A stretch of DNA of 64,000 bases from Actinomycetospora succinea (lineage in GTDB: Bacteria > Actinomycetota > Actinomycetes > Mycobacteriales > Pseudonocardiaceae). The DNA lies in NCBI RefSeq assembly GCF_004363095.1, contig NZ_SNYO01000002.1:620001-684000 (forward strand), in the 5' to 3' direction. The translations under genes were made by a program, and so were the position numbers. Below, piece by piece: positions 43,004 to 51,665 of the stretch (its first letter is position 1; each line of letters starts with the position of its first letter). The notes under the pieces were generated by a model that was not told the DNA's origin, did not search any database, and saw only the letters and a program-made list of their open reading frames with translations.

Positions 43004-44443
43004 CTAGAGCCGGGCCTTCTGGACCTTGCCCATCGCGTTGCGGGGCAGGGCGTCGACGACGCGGACCTCGCGGGGGCGCTTGTGGGCGGAGAGGCGGTCG
43101 GCGACGAAGGCGATGACCTCGTCGGGGTCGATCGGGTCGCCGCTGACCACGACGTGGGCGACGATCCGCTGGCCCAGGTCGTCGTCGGGCTCGCCGACCA
43201 CCGCCGCCTCGCTGATGCCCACGTGCTCGAGCAGCGCGGTCTCGATCTCGCCGGCGCCGACGCGGTAGCCGCCGGTCTTGATCAGGTCCACACTGCGCCG
43301 CCCGACGATCCGGTGGTAGCCGCCGGCGTCGATCACCGCGGCGTCGCCGGTGCGGAACCACCCGTCGTCGGTCCAGGTCGCGGCGGTCGCCTCGGGCCGG
43401 CCGAGGTAGCCGGTGAAGAGGCCGGGGCCCTGGAGCTGGAGCTCGCCGATCGTCTCGCCGTCGTGCGGGAGCAGCTCGCCCTCGTTCTCCTCGTCGGTCG
43501 ACACGATGCGCGTCGAGACGCCGGCGACGGGCTGCCCGACCCAGCCCGGGCGGCGCTCACCGTCCGCCCGGACCGACAGGGTGATCATGGTCTCGCTCAT
43601 CCCGTACCGCTCGACCGGCGCCTGGCCGGTGAGCTCCCGCACGCGCTCGAACACGGGCACGGGCAGCGGGGCGCTCCCGGAGACGAGCAGGCGCGCCGGG
43701 CGCAGGGCCCCGGCGGAGTCCGGGTCGGCGGCGATGCGCGACCAGATCGTCGGCACCCCGAACAGCAGGGTGGCGCCGTGGTCGCGGACGGCGGCCGCGT
43801 AGAGCTCGGGCTTCGGGCGCCCGACGTGGACCAGCCGCGACCCGATCCGCAGCGCGCCGAACACCCCGAGACCGAGCCCGTGCACGTGGAACAGGGGCAG
43901 GCCGTGGGCGAGCGTGTCGTCCGCGGTCCAGTCCCAGGCGTCGGCGAGCCCGTCGAGCCCGGCGGCCATCGCGGCCCGGGAGAGCAGCACGCCCTTGGGC
44001 GCGCCGGTGGTCCCCGACGTGTAGAGGATCAGCGCGGGCCCGTCGTTCGGGGCCTCGCGGGTCTGGTCGCCGCTGCGCTGCCGGAGGTCGACCTTGCGCA
44101 CGGGCAGCGTGACCTCGGGCGGCCGCTCGCCGATCCAGAGCGACGCGCCGGAGTCGGTGAGCACGTGGCCGCGCTCGCCGGGCCCGGTGTCGGGCGGCAC
44201 CGGGACGACGGGCACGCCGGCGAGCAGGGCGCCGACCATCGCGACGACGGTCTGCGCGGTCGGCTCGGCGAGCACCGCGACCGGGCCCTCGTCGGGACGC
44301 TCGACGATCTGGTCGGCGACGACGGCCGCCGCGCCGAGCAGTTCGGGACCGGTCATCGCGACGTCGCCGACCCGGATCGCCTCGGGGTCGTCGAGCGCCC
44401 CGTCGAGCAGCGCCGCCAGCAGGGTCGTCATGGCGCCCATCAT
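43004..44443 (-). CDS. AMP-forming acyl-CoA ligase (malonyl-CoA synthetase-like)
   Basis: 479 residues, ANL superfamily. YTSGTTGAPKGVLLS (P-loop), LPLFHVHGLGLGVFGAL, RYGMSETMI, DGWFRTGDAA, IKTGGYRVGAGEIE and the C-terminal catalytic Lys in GKVQKARL. Short length and the HVHGLG region resemble malonyl-CoA/methylmalonyl-CoA synthetases (MatB). Start at ATG 44443 with GAGGTG upstream; ATG 44431 is an alternative. A link to the methylmalonyl-CoA mutase genes 2.4 kb away is possible but not shown. TetR gene lies just upstream on the same strand. Confidence 0.85.
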   Translation of the reverse strand: MMGAMTTLLAALLDGALDDPEAIRVGDVAMTGPELLGAAAVVADQIVERPDEGPVAVLAEPTAQTVVAMVGALLAGVPVVPVPPDTGPGERGHVLTDSGASLWIGERPPEVTLPVRKVDLRQRSGDQTREAPNDGPALILYTSGTTGAPKGVLLSRAAMAAGLDGLADAWDWTADDTLAHGLPLFHVHGLGLGVFGALRIGSRLVHVGRPKPELYAAAVRDHGATLLFGVPTIWSRIAADPDSAGALRPARLLVSGSAPLPVPVFERVRELTGQAPVERYGMSETMITLSVRADGERRPGWVGQPVAGVSTRIVSTDEENEGELLPHDGETIGELQLQGPGLFTGYLGRPEATAATWTDDGWFRTGDAAVIDAGGYHRIVGRRSVDLIKTGGYRVGAGEIETALLEHVGISEAAVVGEPDDDLGQRIVAHVVVSGDPIDPDEVIAFVADRLSAHKRPREVRVVDALPRNAMGKVQKARL

Positions 44444-44469
44444 GGGCACCTCGGACCGGCGGCGCGCGC

Positions 44470-45162
44470 CTACCCCGGGGTCCGGCTCTGCGCGAGCAGC
44501 CCGTCGACGATCACCCGCAGCTTCCACGCGTCGCGCTCGTCGCCCCCGCCGGCGGTCAGCAGACCGCGCAGGGCGGTGATCGTCGGGAACGCGGCGGGGT
44601 CGAGCCCGGCGTAGACCGCGTCGAGGCGCCCGACGAAGTCCGCGCCCATCGCCTCCTCGGTGGCCCGTGTCTCCCGCTGCGCCCGGTTCCACGCCGCCTG
44701 TTCGAGCGCCGCGGAGGCGATGTACTGGACGAGCAGGTCGATCGCCCAGGCGCACGCCGCGTCGTCGACCCCGCCCTCGCGCAGCAGGCGCAGCATCTCC
44801 TCGTTGAGGCGCAGGAAGTGCGGGCCGAGCGGGACCGCCGCGATCGCGGCCGTCGCGAGGTCGTTGTGCGCGGCGAGCGCGGCGACGGTGCGGGTGACCA
44901 GGAGCTCGAGGCGGGCACGCCAGTCGCCCGCGGTCGGCACCTCGACGTCGGCCAGCGCGAGGTCGTGGGCGGCCGCCATGAGCTCGCGACGGTCGGCGAC
45001 GTAGACGTAGAGCGACGCCGGCCCCGTCTCGAGCGCCGTGGCGACCCGGCGCATGCTCGCCGCCTCGAACCCGACCTCGTCCACGACGTCCAGCGCCGCG
45101 GCCACGACGGCCTCGCGGCTCAGCGCGGCCTTCGCGGGGCGGGTGCGCGGGCTGACGGGCAT
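44470..45162 (-). CDS. TetR-family regulator
   Basis: 230 residues. N-terminal TetR HTH at about 14-60 (LSREAVVAAALDVVDEVGFE, MRRVATALETGPASLYVYVADR); the C-terminal part resembles the TetR_C_1 group. ATG 45162 was chosen; GTG 45165 is one codon earlier. Two identical-type inverted repeats (ACGAAC-N3-GTTCGT) lie in the 78 bp between it and the divergent NmrA-like gene, so it probably represses both. The downstream ligase gene, 26 bp away on the same strand, may be in its operon. Confidence 0.88.
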   Translation of the reverse strand: MPVSPRTRPAKAALSREAVVAAALDVVDEVGFEAASMRRVATALETGPASLYVYVADRRELMAAAHDLALADVEVPTAGDWRARLELLVTRTVAALAAHNDLATAAIAAVPLGPHFLRLNEEMLRLLREGGVDDAACAWAIDLLVQYIASAALEQAAWNRAQRETRATEEAMGADFVGRLDAVYAGLDPAAFPTITALRGLLTAGGGDERDAWKLRVIVDGLLAQSRTPG

Positions 45163-45175
45163 CACCGGAGTCTAG

Positions 45176-45225
45176 TTGACGAACGACGTTCGTCGCGTAC
45201 GGTGTTCGTTACGAACAACGTTCGT
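45176..45225 (+). promoter_or_regulatory. Two TetR operators over a divergent promoter
   Basis: ACGAACGACGTTCGT (45179-45193) and ACGAACAACGTTCGT (45211-45225) are perfect 6-bp-arm repeats 32 bp apart. TTGACG (45176-45181) and TACGGT (45198-45203), spaced 16 bp, form a plus-strand promoter overlapped by the first operator. Confidence 0.75.
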
Positions 45226-45240
45226 GGGAGAGGTGCCCGC

Positions 45241-46071
45241 ATGATCCTCGTGACCGGAGCCCGCGGCCGTGTCGGCCGCGCCGTCCTCGACGGCCTGCTC
45301 GCCGCCGGCGTCCCCGCCGCCGAGCTGCGCGCGTCGGGACGCGACCCGTCACTGCTCGACCTGCCCGAGGGCGTCACCGGCGTCACGCTCGACCTCGCCG
45401 AGCCCGCGTCGCTCGCCGCCGCGTTCGCGGGCGCCGACCAGGTGTTCCTCTACGCCTCCGGCGACGCCCCCACGGTCGCCGACGCCGCGCGCACCGCCGG
45501 CGTGGACCACGTCGTGCTGCTGTCCTCGCTCTCGTCCCTCGAGGCGGACCCGGACGACCGGATCGGCGCGATGCACCGCGCGGCCGAGGCGCCCTGGCAC
45601 GACGTCGGCGTGGAGGTGACGTTCCTGCGCCCCGGGGCGTTCGCGACCAACACGCTCGACTGGACCGACGGCGTGCGCGCCGGGGTCGTCGAGCTGCCAC
45701 GGCCCGACAGCCACGTGACCCCGATCCACGAGGACGACATCGCCGACGTGGCCGTCAGCGCCCTGACCGGCGGGGACGCGCGCGGCAGCGCCCGTCCGCT
45801 CAGCGGCCCGGAGTCGCTGTCCTTCCGCGAGCAGGTCGCGATCATCGGCGCGGAGGTGGGCCGCGAGGTCGAGCTCCGGGCGCTCACCGACCAGGAGTAC
45901 CGCGACCGGATGGGCCGCTGGGCCCCGCCGTGGATCGCCGACTCGCTGCTGCACCTGTGGTCGGCCTCCGACGGCGTGCCCCAGCCGGTGCACGACGTCG
46001 AGCCGCTGCTCGGGAAGCCGGGGCGCACCTTCGCGCAGTGGGCGCACGAGCACCGGGCCGCGTTCGTCTGA
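45241..46071 (+). CDS. NmrA/NAD(P)H-binding SDR
   Basis: 276 residues. MILVTGARGRVGRAVLDGLL is the cofactor loop of NmrA-like atypical SDRs; VDHVVLLSSLSSLE and TPIHEDDIADVAVSALTG are family blocks. Members are NAD(P)H-dependent quinone or aldehyde reductases or redox sensors. ATG 45241 follows GTGGGAGAGG. Placed behind two TetR operators, so likely induced by a xenobiotic or reactive compound. It converges with the ABC permease gene, 1 bp between stops. Confidence 0.87.
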   Translation: MILVTGARGRVGRAVLDGLLAAGVPAAELRASGRDPSLLDLPEGVTGVTLDLAEPASLAAAFAGADQVFLYASGDAPTVADAARTAGVDHVVLLSSLSSLEADPDDRIGAMHRAAEAPWHDVGVEVTFLRPGAFATNTLDWTDGVRAGVVELPRPDSHVTPIHEDDIADVAVSALTGGDARGSARPLSGPESLSFREQVAIIGAEVGREVELRALTDQEYRDRMGRWAPPWIADSLLHLWSASDGVPQPVHDVEPLLGKPGRTFAQWAHEHRAAFV

Positions 46072-46072
46072 C

Positions 46073-46927
46073 CTACCCGTCGCGGCGCCGCATCCGGACG
46101 ACGGTCACGGCGACGCCGAGGACGAGGTAGACCAGCGCCCGCAGCGAGCTCGAGGCCAGGCCGTCGAGCGGCAGCGGGTCGCGCAGGGCGTCGGTGCCCG
46201 CGCCCCAGCCCGTCGTCAGCAGCAGGGGCTGGAGCCACTCGAGCGACGGGATCGCGGCCAGCACCCCGAAGACGATCAGCCCGCCGAGCACGGCCGCGAG
46301 CACGACGAGCGGGTGCTCGGTGAACGACGAGATCGCGAGCGCCACGGCGGCGACCGCGAGGAGCTGGCCGATCGTCCAGCCGGCGACGAGCGCGACCCGC
46401 CCGAGCGCCTCGCCGAGCCCGAGCGTGGTGCCGGACAGGGTGATCAGGGTGCCGCTCGGGCCGCCGACCACGACCATCCCGGTGATCACGCCGACGACCG
46501 CGACGACGACAACGGCCAGCACGGCGACCGCGAGCACGCCGGCGGCCTTCATGACGACCAGCCGGCCCCGGCCGACGGGCGCCAGCAGGAGGCCCCGCAG
46601 CGTGCCGTGGGAGGCCTCGCCGGCGAGGGCGTCGGCGGACGCGGTGGCCACCGTGAGCGGCAGCAGCAGCGCCAGCGCGAGCCCGAGGGCGGCGATCGGC
46701 AGGACCAGCCCGTTGCCGGCCACCGCCGCGACGAGGCCGGGCCCGTCGCCGTCCTCGCCGGCACCCGGCCCGCCGGTGAGCGCGATCCCGATGCCGAGCG
46801 CGACCGGGATCAGCCCCAGCAGGGCGAGCAGCACGAGCGTGCGCGGGCGGCGCAGGACCCAGCGGACCTCGGCGGCGGCGAGCCGTCCGAGCGGCGCGCT
46901 GGTGCGGGTCGGCACGGCCGTGGTCAC
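46073..46927 (-). CDS. ABC transporter permease (ABC-2 type)
   Basis: 284 residues with about six transmembrane helices and an N-terminal cytosolic segment (LAAAEVRWVLRRPRTLVLL), the normal layout of ABC-2 permeases such as those in drug or lipid export. A large extracytoplasmic loop follows helix 1. GTG 46927 overlaps the ATPase stop by 4 bases. It forms an exporter with the ATPase and probably dimerises. The substrate is unknown. Confidence 0.88.
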   Translation of the reverse strand: MTTAVPTRTSAPLGRLAAAEVRWVLRRPRTLVLLALLGLIPVALGIGIALTGGPGAGEDGDGPGLVAAVAGNGLVLPIAALGLALALLLPLTVATASADALAGEASHGTLRGLLLAPVGRGRLVVMKAAGVLAVAVLAVVVVAVVGVITGMVVVGGPSGTLITLSGTTLGLGEALGRVALVAGWTIGQLLAVAAVALAISSFTEHPLVVLAAVLGGLIVFGVLAAIPSLEWLQPLLLTTGWGAGTDALRDPLPLDGLASSSLRALVYLVLGVAVTVVRMRRRDG

Positions 46928-47886
46928 GCGTCCTCCTCGGTCAGGCGGGCGAAGAGCTCCTCGAGGTGGGCGCGCCGGCGGTGGACCTCCCACACGGCGA
47001 CCCCGGCCCCGACGAGCGCCGCCACGATCTCGGGCGCCTCGAGCGAGCCCGGCGGGACGGCCACGCCGCCGTCGGCGCGGTACGACGGCGCCCCGGCCTC
47101 GCGCAGCGCCAGGATGGCGTCGTCGACGTCCGGCGTGCTGACGACCAGCCCGCCGGTGTCCGCGTCGAGCAGCGCGCGCAGCTCGCCGGACACCAGCAGC
47201 GTGCCGGTCTGCAGCACGGCCACGTGGGTGCACACGGCCTCGACCTCGGCGAGCAGGTGCGACGAGAGCAGCACCGTCGCGCCGGCGTCGCGCAGGTCGG
47301 CGACCACCCGGCGCACGTCGCGCGTCCCGGCGGGGTCGAGCCCGTTGGTGGGCTCGTCGAGCACGACCAGCCGGCGCGGCACGAGCAGCGCCGCCGCGAG
47401 CCCGAGGCGCTGCTTCATGCCGAGCGAGTAGCCGCGGTAGCGCCGGCGGGCGGCGTCGGCGAGCCCGACGCGCTCGAGAGCCGCGTCGACGGGGCCGCGC
47501 AGGTCGCCGTCGAGGCGGGGCTCGGTGGCGGCGCAGCGCAGCAGGTTGTCGCGCCCGGAGAGGAACGGGTGGAAGCCGGGGCCCTCGACGAGCGCCCCGA
47601 CGTCGGGCAGCGCCGCCGCGAGGTCGTCGCCGCCGTGCCCGAGGAGCTCCACCGTCCCGGCGGTCGGGCGCGTGAGCCCGAGCAGCATCCGGATCAGCGT
47701 GGTCTTGCCCGACCCGTTCGGCCCGAGCATCCCGAGCACGGCGCCGGCGGGGACGTCGAGGTCGACGTCGTCGATCGCGACGGTGGACCCGAACGTCTTG
47801 CGCAGGCCACGGACCCGGGCGGCGACCGTGGCGTCCGGCGGCGCGGGCGCCTGCGACGTCGACGGGCGGGAGGTCGCCGCCGTCAC
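46924..47886 (-). CDS. ABC transporter ATP-binding protein
   Basis: 320 residues. Walker A GPNGSGKTT, Q-loop region, signature YSLGMKQRLGLA, Walker B LVVLDEPTNGLDP and switch His in LLSSHLLAEVE. The C-terminal 80 residues form a regulatory extension (STPDVDDAILALREAG). BcrA/CcmA-like family used by ABC-2 exporters. GTG 47886 overlaps the stop of the LolA-like gene (GTGA) and its own stop overlaps the permease start, so the three genes are a coupled operon. Confidence 0.92.
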   Translation of the reverse strand: MTAATSRPSTSQAPAPPDATVAARVRGLRKTFGSTVAIDDVDLDVPAGAVLGMLGPNGSGKTTLIRMLLGLTRPTAGTVELLGHGGDDLAAALPDVGALVEGPGFHPFLSGRDNLLRCAATEPRLDGDLRGPVDAALERVGLADAARRRYRGYSLGMKQRLGLAAALLVPRRLVVLDEPTNGLDPAGTRDVRRVVADLRDAGATVLLSSHLLAEVEAVCTHVAVLQTGTLLVSGELRALLDADTGGLVVSTPDVDDAILALREAGAPSYRADGGVAVPPGSLEAPEIVAALVGAGVAVWEVHRRRAHLEELFARLTEEDA

Positions 47887-48929
47887 TGCGCGAGGGCCTC
47901 GGTGAGCACCTGCTGCGGCACCGCGCCCGCCGCGATCCGGCCGTCGTCGGTGACGATCACGGTGGCGACCGCCGTGGTGATCGCGCGCCCGCTGCCCCAC
48001 GGGCCGCTGACCGGGGTGCCGAGCGCGGAGAGGTCCGGCGCGCCCTCGGGACGCTGCTGCTGCTCCCCGCCCTCACGGGCGGGCGCGCGGCCGACGATCA
48101 CCGTGTCCCAGCCGTCGCCGACGGTGCGGCGCTCGCCCTCGGGGCGGCCCTGCTGCCCGTCGGGTCGACCCCCGTCCTGGCCGTCGCGCACGGTCGTCCC
48201 GGGCGGCGGGGTGAAGGTGAACAGCGACGGGTCCTGCGGACCGTAGGTGATCTCGGAGAAGCCGACCTGCAGCGCCGGCTCGGCCGATCCCTGCGCGAGC
48301 ACGGTGAGCTGCAGCGGCAGGCGCGTCTCGGCGTCGACGGCGACCCGCACCTCGCGCAGCAGCGTGCGCTCGGTGGGCTGCGGCGTCAGCACCAGCTGGT
48401 ACGCGGCGCGCCCGGCGACCTCGGCCGTGCCGTCGACCGCGACGGTGCTGGTCTGGCGCAGGGTGGCGATGGCCTGGGTGGCCGCGGTGGTCGGGTCCTG
48501 GTCCTGGCCCGGGGCACCCTCGGGCGGACCCTGGTGGTCGCCGGCCGGCGAGCGCGTCGCCGTGCGGTCCTGCGAGTCGTACGCCCAGCGCGTCGTCCCG
48601 TCGGAGACGAGCGTGCGCTCGCCGTCCGGCGACGGGATCGCGACCCGGCCGCGGCCCTCGCCACCGGACCACACGCGGATCGTCGACGTGCCGTTCGCGA
48701 GCTGGGGCGCGCCGGGGACGGCGGGCAGCCCGAGGGCGTTGTCGACCTCGACCTCGCCGGCCAGCGGGCCGCGCTGCGCGGTCATCACCGAGGACACGAG
48801 GTCCTCCGGGCTGATCGGCGGCAGCACCGGCGCCGCGGCGGCCCCAGCCGGCGCCACCACGAGCCCCACCCCGACGGCGGCCACCAGCCCGGCCCCGAGC
48901 CCTGCCCCGACCCACTTCCTGCGTCCCAT
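47883..48929 (-). CDS. Exported LolA-like lipoprotein carrier-fold protein
   Basis: 348 residues. An N-terminal signal peptide (MGRRKWVGAGLGAGLVAAVG, Ala-rich cleavage region near 35) precedes a LolA/LppX-like domain: PLAGEVEVDN, STIRVWSGGEGRGRVAIPS, TRWAYDSQDRTATR, AYQLVLTPQPTERTLLREVRVAVDAET. A Gln/Gly/Glu-rich insertion (about 255-300) and a C-terminal TTAVATVIVTDDGRIAAGAVPQ follow. Its place as first gene of the ABC operon suggests a periplasm-side lipid or glycolipid handover function; inference. ATG 48929. An 8-bp inverted repeat lies 23 bp upstream. Confidence 0.82.
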   Translation of the reverse strand: MGRRKWVGAGLGAGLVAAVGVGLVVAPAGAAAAPVLPPISPEDLVSSVMTAQRGPLAGEVEVDNALGLPAVPGAPQLANGTSTIRVWSGGEGRGRVAIPSPDGERTLVSDGTTRWAYDSQDRTATRSPAGDHQGPPEGAPGQDQDPTTAATQAIATLRQTSTVAVDGTAEVAGRAAYQLVLTPQPTERTLLREVRVAVDAETRLPLQLTVLAQGSAEPALQVGFSEITYGPQDPSLFTFTPPPGTTVRDGQDGGRPDGQQGRPEGERRTVGDGWDTVIVGRAPAREGGEQQQRPEGAPDLSALGTPVSGPWGSGRAITTAVATVIVTDDGRIAAGAVPQQVLTEALAQ

Positions 48930-48951
48930 GACCCCATCGTGGTCGCCGGTT

Positions 48952-48968
48952 GCTGAGACGGTCTCAGC
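48952..48968. promoter_or_regulatory. Inverted repeat upstream of the LolA-ABC operon
   Basis: GCTGAGAC-G-GTCTCAGC, 8-bp perfect arms around one base, 23 bp before the LolA-like start codon. Likely an operator. Confidence 0.55.
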
Positions 48969-48984
48969 GTCGGCGGCTCGGCGT

Positions 48985-49419
48985 GGTGATCAGGAGCGTC
49001 GTGGTGCGCCGAGCGCACGGGGAGGTGCGTGGGAACGCCCGTGGTCTCCGCGCCCATCGTCCGCGCCCGCCGGGCGCCCCAAGATCGCTCCGGGTGCTCC
49101 TCCGACCCCATCTGACGTGGTTCCCGGAGCACCTGCGGCGATCTCGGGACCGAGGCGTACCGGACACATCCCTGACACCCATTGAGCCGGTGATCAGGGG
49201 CGTCGTGGTGCACCCTGCGCGCCCGCGGAGGTGCCTGTGGTCGCCCCCTGATCACCACCCCGGCGCACGCCCCATGGTCAGCAGGCCGATGGGCACCGCG
49301 AAGCCCGCCCGCGAGGTGCCCTTCCGCCTGCTGATCACCGCGGACCTCGGGCCCACGCCCCGAGGCCCGTGATCAGGAGCGTCGTGGTGCACCCCGAGCG
49401 CGCGCCGAGGTGCGTGTCG
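48985..49419. repeat. Cluster of TGATCAGG(A/G)GCGTCGTGGTGC repeats
   Basis: Three direct copies begin at 48985, 49189 and 49368, each starting with GTGATCAGG-R-GCGTCGTGG and ending in GAGGTGC-x-TG. Inverted copies of the end GGTGATCAG lie at 49248 and 49331, forming a 12-bp-arm palindrome 49189-49256 and a nested hairpin 49331-49376 (CTGATCAC outer, CCTCGGG/CCCGAGG inner). Confidence 0.75.
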
Positions 49420-49454
49420 CCGCACCCGTCGTCCCGGCGGCCTACGGTCGTGGC

Positions 49455-50126
49455 GTGCCGAGGGTGCTGGTGGTCGACGACGAGCTCGGGGTGCGCGACG
49501 CCCTGACCCGCGGGCTGGGCGCCGAGGGCATGGAGGTGCACGCCGTCGCCGACGGTCCCGCCGGCCTGCGCGAGGCGGCGACCGGCGCGTACGACGCCGT
49601 GGTCCTCGACATCATGCTGCCGGGGATGTCGGGCTACCGGGTGCTCGAGGCGCTGCGCAGCGAGGGCGTCGCGACGCCGGTGCTGCTGCTCTCGGCGAAG
49701 GACGGCGAGGTCGACCAGGCCGACGGGCTCGACCTCGGCGCCGACGGCTACCTCGTCAAGCCGTTCTCGTTCGTCGTGCTCGTCGCCCAGCTGCGGGCGA
49801 TGCTGCGCCGCTCGGGGCCCGCGACGGCGCGGGTCGAGCGCGGCGCGCTGCGTCTCGACCCGACGTCGCGGTCGACGACGTGGGCGGGCCGCGAGGTCGA
49901 GCTCTCGGAGCGCGAGTTCGCGCTGCTCTACGCGATCGCGCTGCACCCGGCCGGGGTGGTGACGAAGGACGAGCTGCTCACGGCCGTGTGGGGCGGCGGC
50001 GGGTCGGTCAGCCGCAACGTCGTCGAGGTCTACGTCGGCTACCTGCGCCGCAAGCTCGCCGCGGTCGGCGCGGGCGATCTCGTCCTGACCGAGCGCGGGC
50101 GCGGCTACCGCCTGGGGGCCGGGTGA
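49455..50126 (+). CDS. OmpR-family response regulator (second system)
   Basis: 223 residues. Receiver with VVDDE, phospho-Asp in VVLDIMLPGMSG, LLSAKDGEVD and Lys in YLVKPFS; winged-helix domain ends LTERGRGYRLGAG. GTG 49455 is directly at the start of the receiver (VPRVLVVDDE); a GTG/ATG-like longer frame from 49410 is unlikely. Its last codons overlap the kinase start (GTGA). Resembles PrrA/MprA-type regulators; target genes unknown. Confidence 0.92.
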   Translation: MPRVLVVDDELGVRDALTRGLGAEGMEVHAVADGPAGLREAATGAYDAVVLDIMLPGMSGYRVLEALRSEGVATPVLLLSAKDGEVDQADGLDLGADGYLVKPFSFVVLVAQLRAMLRRSGPATARVERGALRLDPTSRSTTWAGREVELSEREFALLYAIALHPAGVVTKDELLTAVWGGGGSVSRNVVEVYVGYLRRKLAAVGAGDLVLTERGRGYRLGAG

Positions 50127-51481
50127 GGCGGTCCGGCTGGTGGGCGCGGTCCGGCTCGTGGGCGCGGTCCGGCTCGTGGGCGCGGTCCGGCTGGTGGGCG
50201 CGGCGCTCGCTGCAGACGCGGATCACCCTCGTCGTGGGGATCGTGACCGTCGCCGCGCTGCTCGCGCTCGGCCGGGTGGCGGGCGAGCTGCTGTTCTCGG
50301 CGGCGCTGACCAGCGGCGACGCCGCGCTGACCGAGCGGGCCCTCGGGGCGGCGTCGGCCGTCGCGGCGGGCACGGCGGTGCCGCCGGGGGTGCGGGTGAC
50401 CGACGTCGCGGGCGCGCCGGTCGACGGCCGCGGTCCGCGCCCGGTGGACGCCGACGCCGTGCGCCGGCTCGGTGCCGGGGAGCCGGTGACGACGCCGGGC
50501 GGGCCGGACGGGCCGCAGCGCTGGGTCGCCGTGCCGGTGCCGGCGCCCGACGGGTCCCCGCGGCTCGTCCTCGCCTCGCGCGACCTCGTCGGCGCGGCCG
50601 CCCTGTTCGCCGACGGTGCCCGCGGGCTGGTGGTCACCGCCCTGCTCGGGGCGCTCGCCGTCGTCGCCGCGACGTGGACCGCCGCGCGCCTGGCCCTGCG
50701 GCCGGTCGGCCGGATGCGGACCGCGGCGGCGGCGCTGCCGCCCGGCGAGCGCCTGCCCGTGCCGCCCGCGCGCGACGAGCTCGCCGCCCTCGCCGTCGAG
50801 ATCAACGGGCTCCTGGCCCGCCGGGACGACGCCGTGGCCCGCCTCGAGCGGTTCACCAGCGAGGCCGCCCACGAGCTGCGCTCCCCCATCGCCGCCCTGC
50901 GCGCCCAGGCCGACGTCGCCGTCGCCCACCCGGAGAAGGCTCCGCCCGACGAGACCTGGACGTCGGTGGCGCGGGAGGCCGAGCGGCTGTCCGGCCTGGT
51001 CGGCGACCTGCTGGCGCTCGCGCGCGCCGACGCCGGCGAGCGGATGCCCGCCCGGCCGGTGGGCCTCGTCGACGCCGTGGGCGACGCGTTCACCCGCCTG
51101 CCCGAGGAGCCGGCGGTCGCGATGACCCTGTGGGCGCCGATGCCCGTGACGGTCGCCGCGACGCCGGCCGAGGTGGCGATCGTGCTCGACAACGTCCTCG
51201 CCAACGCCCGGCGGCACGCCGCGACCGTGGTGCACGTGTCGGTCGTGCCCGCCGGGCGGTGGGTGCGCCTGCTCGTCGACGACGACGGCCCCGGCATCCC
51301 GCCCGACGAGCGGGAGCGGGTCTTCGACCGCTTCACCCGCCTGCAGCCCGACGCGGGCGAGGGGAGCGGGCTGGGCCTCGCGCTGGTCGGACGCCTCGTC
51401 GCCGGCCGCCACGGCACGACCCGCGCCACGACGTCACCGGACGGCGGCACGCGCCTGGTGGTGCGCTGGCCGGTGGGCTGA
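50123..51481 (+). CDS. Sensor histidine kinase with N-terminal tandem hexapeptide repeats
   Basis: 452 residues. The first 28 residues contain four copies of a hexapeptide of form R-S-G-W/S-W-A, encoded by exact-length 18-bp DNA repeats, before the first transmembrane helix (about 35-55). Then an extracytoplasmic domain, second helix near 175-195, HAMP, HisKA with EAAHELRSPIAALRAQ, and HATPase_c with NVLANARRHA, DDDGPGIP and GSGLGLALVG. GTG 50123 overlaps the response regulator stop; the next plausible start would be after the repeats (near residue 26), so the repeats might lie in the leader of a shorter protein. Confidence 0.9.
   Translation: MRRSGWWARSGSWARSGSWARSGWWARRSLQTRITLVVGIVTVAALLALGRVAGELLFSAALTSGDAALTERALGAASAVAAGTAVPPGVRVTDVAGAPVDGRGPRPVDADAVRRLGAGEPVTTPGGPDGPQRWVAVPVPAPDGSPRLVLASRDLVGAAALFADGARGLVVTALLGALAVVAATWTAARLALRPVGRMRTAAAALPPGERLPVPPARDELAALAVEINGLLARRDDAVARLERFTSEAAHELRSPIAALRAQADVAVAHPEKAPPDETWTSVAREAERLSGLVGDLLALARADAGERMPARPVGLVDAVGDAFTRLPEEPAVAMTLWAPMPVTVAATPAEVAIVLDNVLANARRHAATVVHVSVVPAGRWVRLLVDDDGPGIPPDERERVFDRFTRLQPDAGEGSGLGLALVGRLVAGRHGTTRATTSPDGGTRLVVRWPVG
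50131..50202 (+). repeat. Four 18-bp tandem repeats in the kinase gene
   Basis: Unit GTCCGGCT(G/C)GTGGGCGCG at 50131, 50149, 50167 and 50185. Units 1 and 4 are identical, as are 2 and 3; they differ at one base. Copy number change would keep the frame. Confidence 0.95.
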
Positions 51482-51495
51482 CGGCGCGCGTGGCG

Positions 51496-51548
51496 GGAGC
51501 GAGGGACTCGCTCGCTGCGTGCCACGCACCCAGGGGCTCCCTCGCTCC
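51496..51548 (+). terminator. Hairpin after the kinase gene, family shared with 53398
   Basis: GGAGCGAGGGA (51496-51506) pairs with 51538-51548, with a small GCGTG/CACGC hairpin in the loop. Sequence is about 85 percent identical to the hairpin at 53396-53449, including the loop. Confidence 0.7.
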
Positions 51549-51665
51549 GCGCGGAGCGCGCGAGGGGTCGGCGCTGTCGGGGGTCGCGGGCAGAATCGGT
51601 GGTGTCGCGCTTCCCCCGCGGCGCTGCTGATCAGCCGTGTGCCGGTCCTGCCCGAGGGGAGCCCC

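Larger units (their letters stand above)
48930..49454. other. 525-bp gene-free, repeat-filled region
   Basis: No convincing gene in either strand: the short frames here are Arg/Pro-rich and lack ribosome binding sites. It holds an operator-like inverted repeat at 48952, three direct copies of a roughly 48-bp repeat and two large inverted repeats. The response regulator promoter must lie at the right end, where CCTACGGT precedes the GTG start by a few bases and suggests a leaderless transcript. Confidence 0.7.

Noticed and set aside
48950-49372. Frames in the repeat-filled gap as genes
   Set aside because: They consist of repeat units, lack ribosome binding sites and show no protein-like composition.
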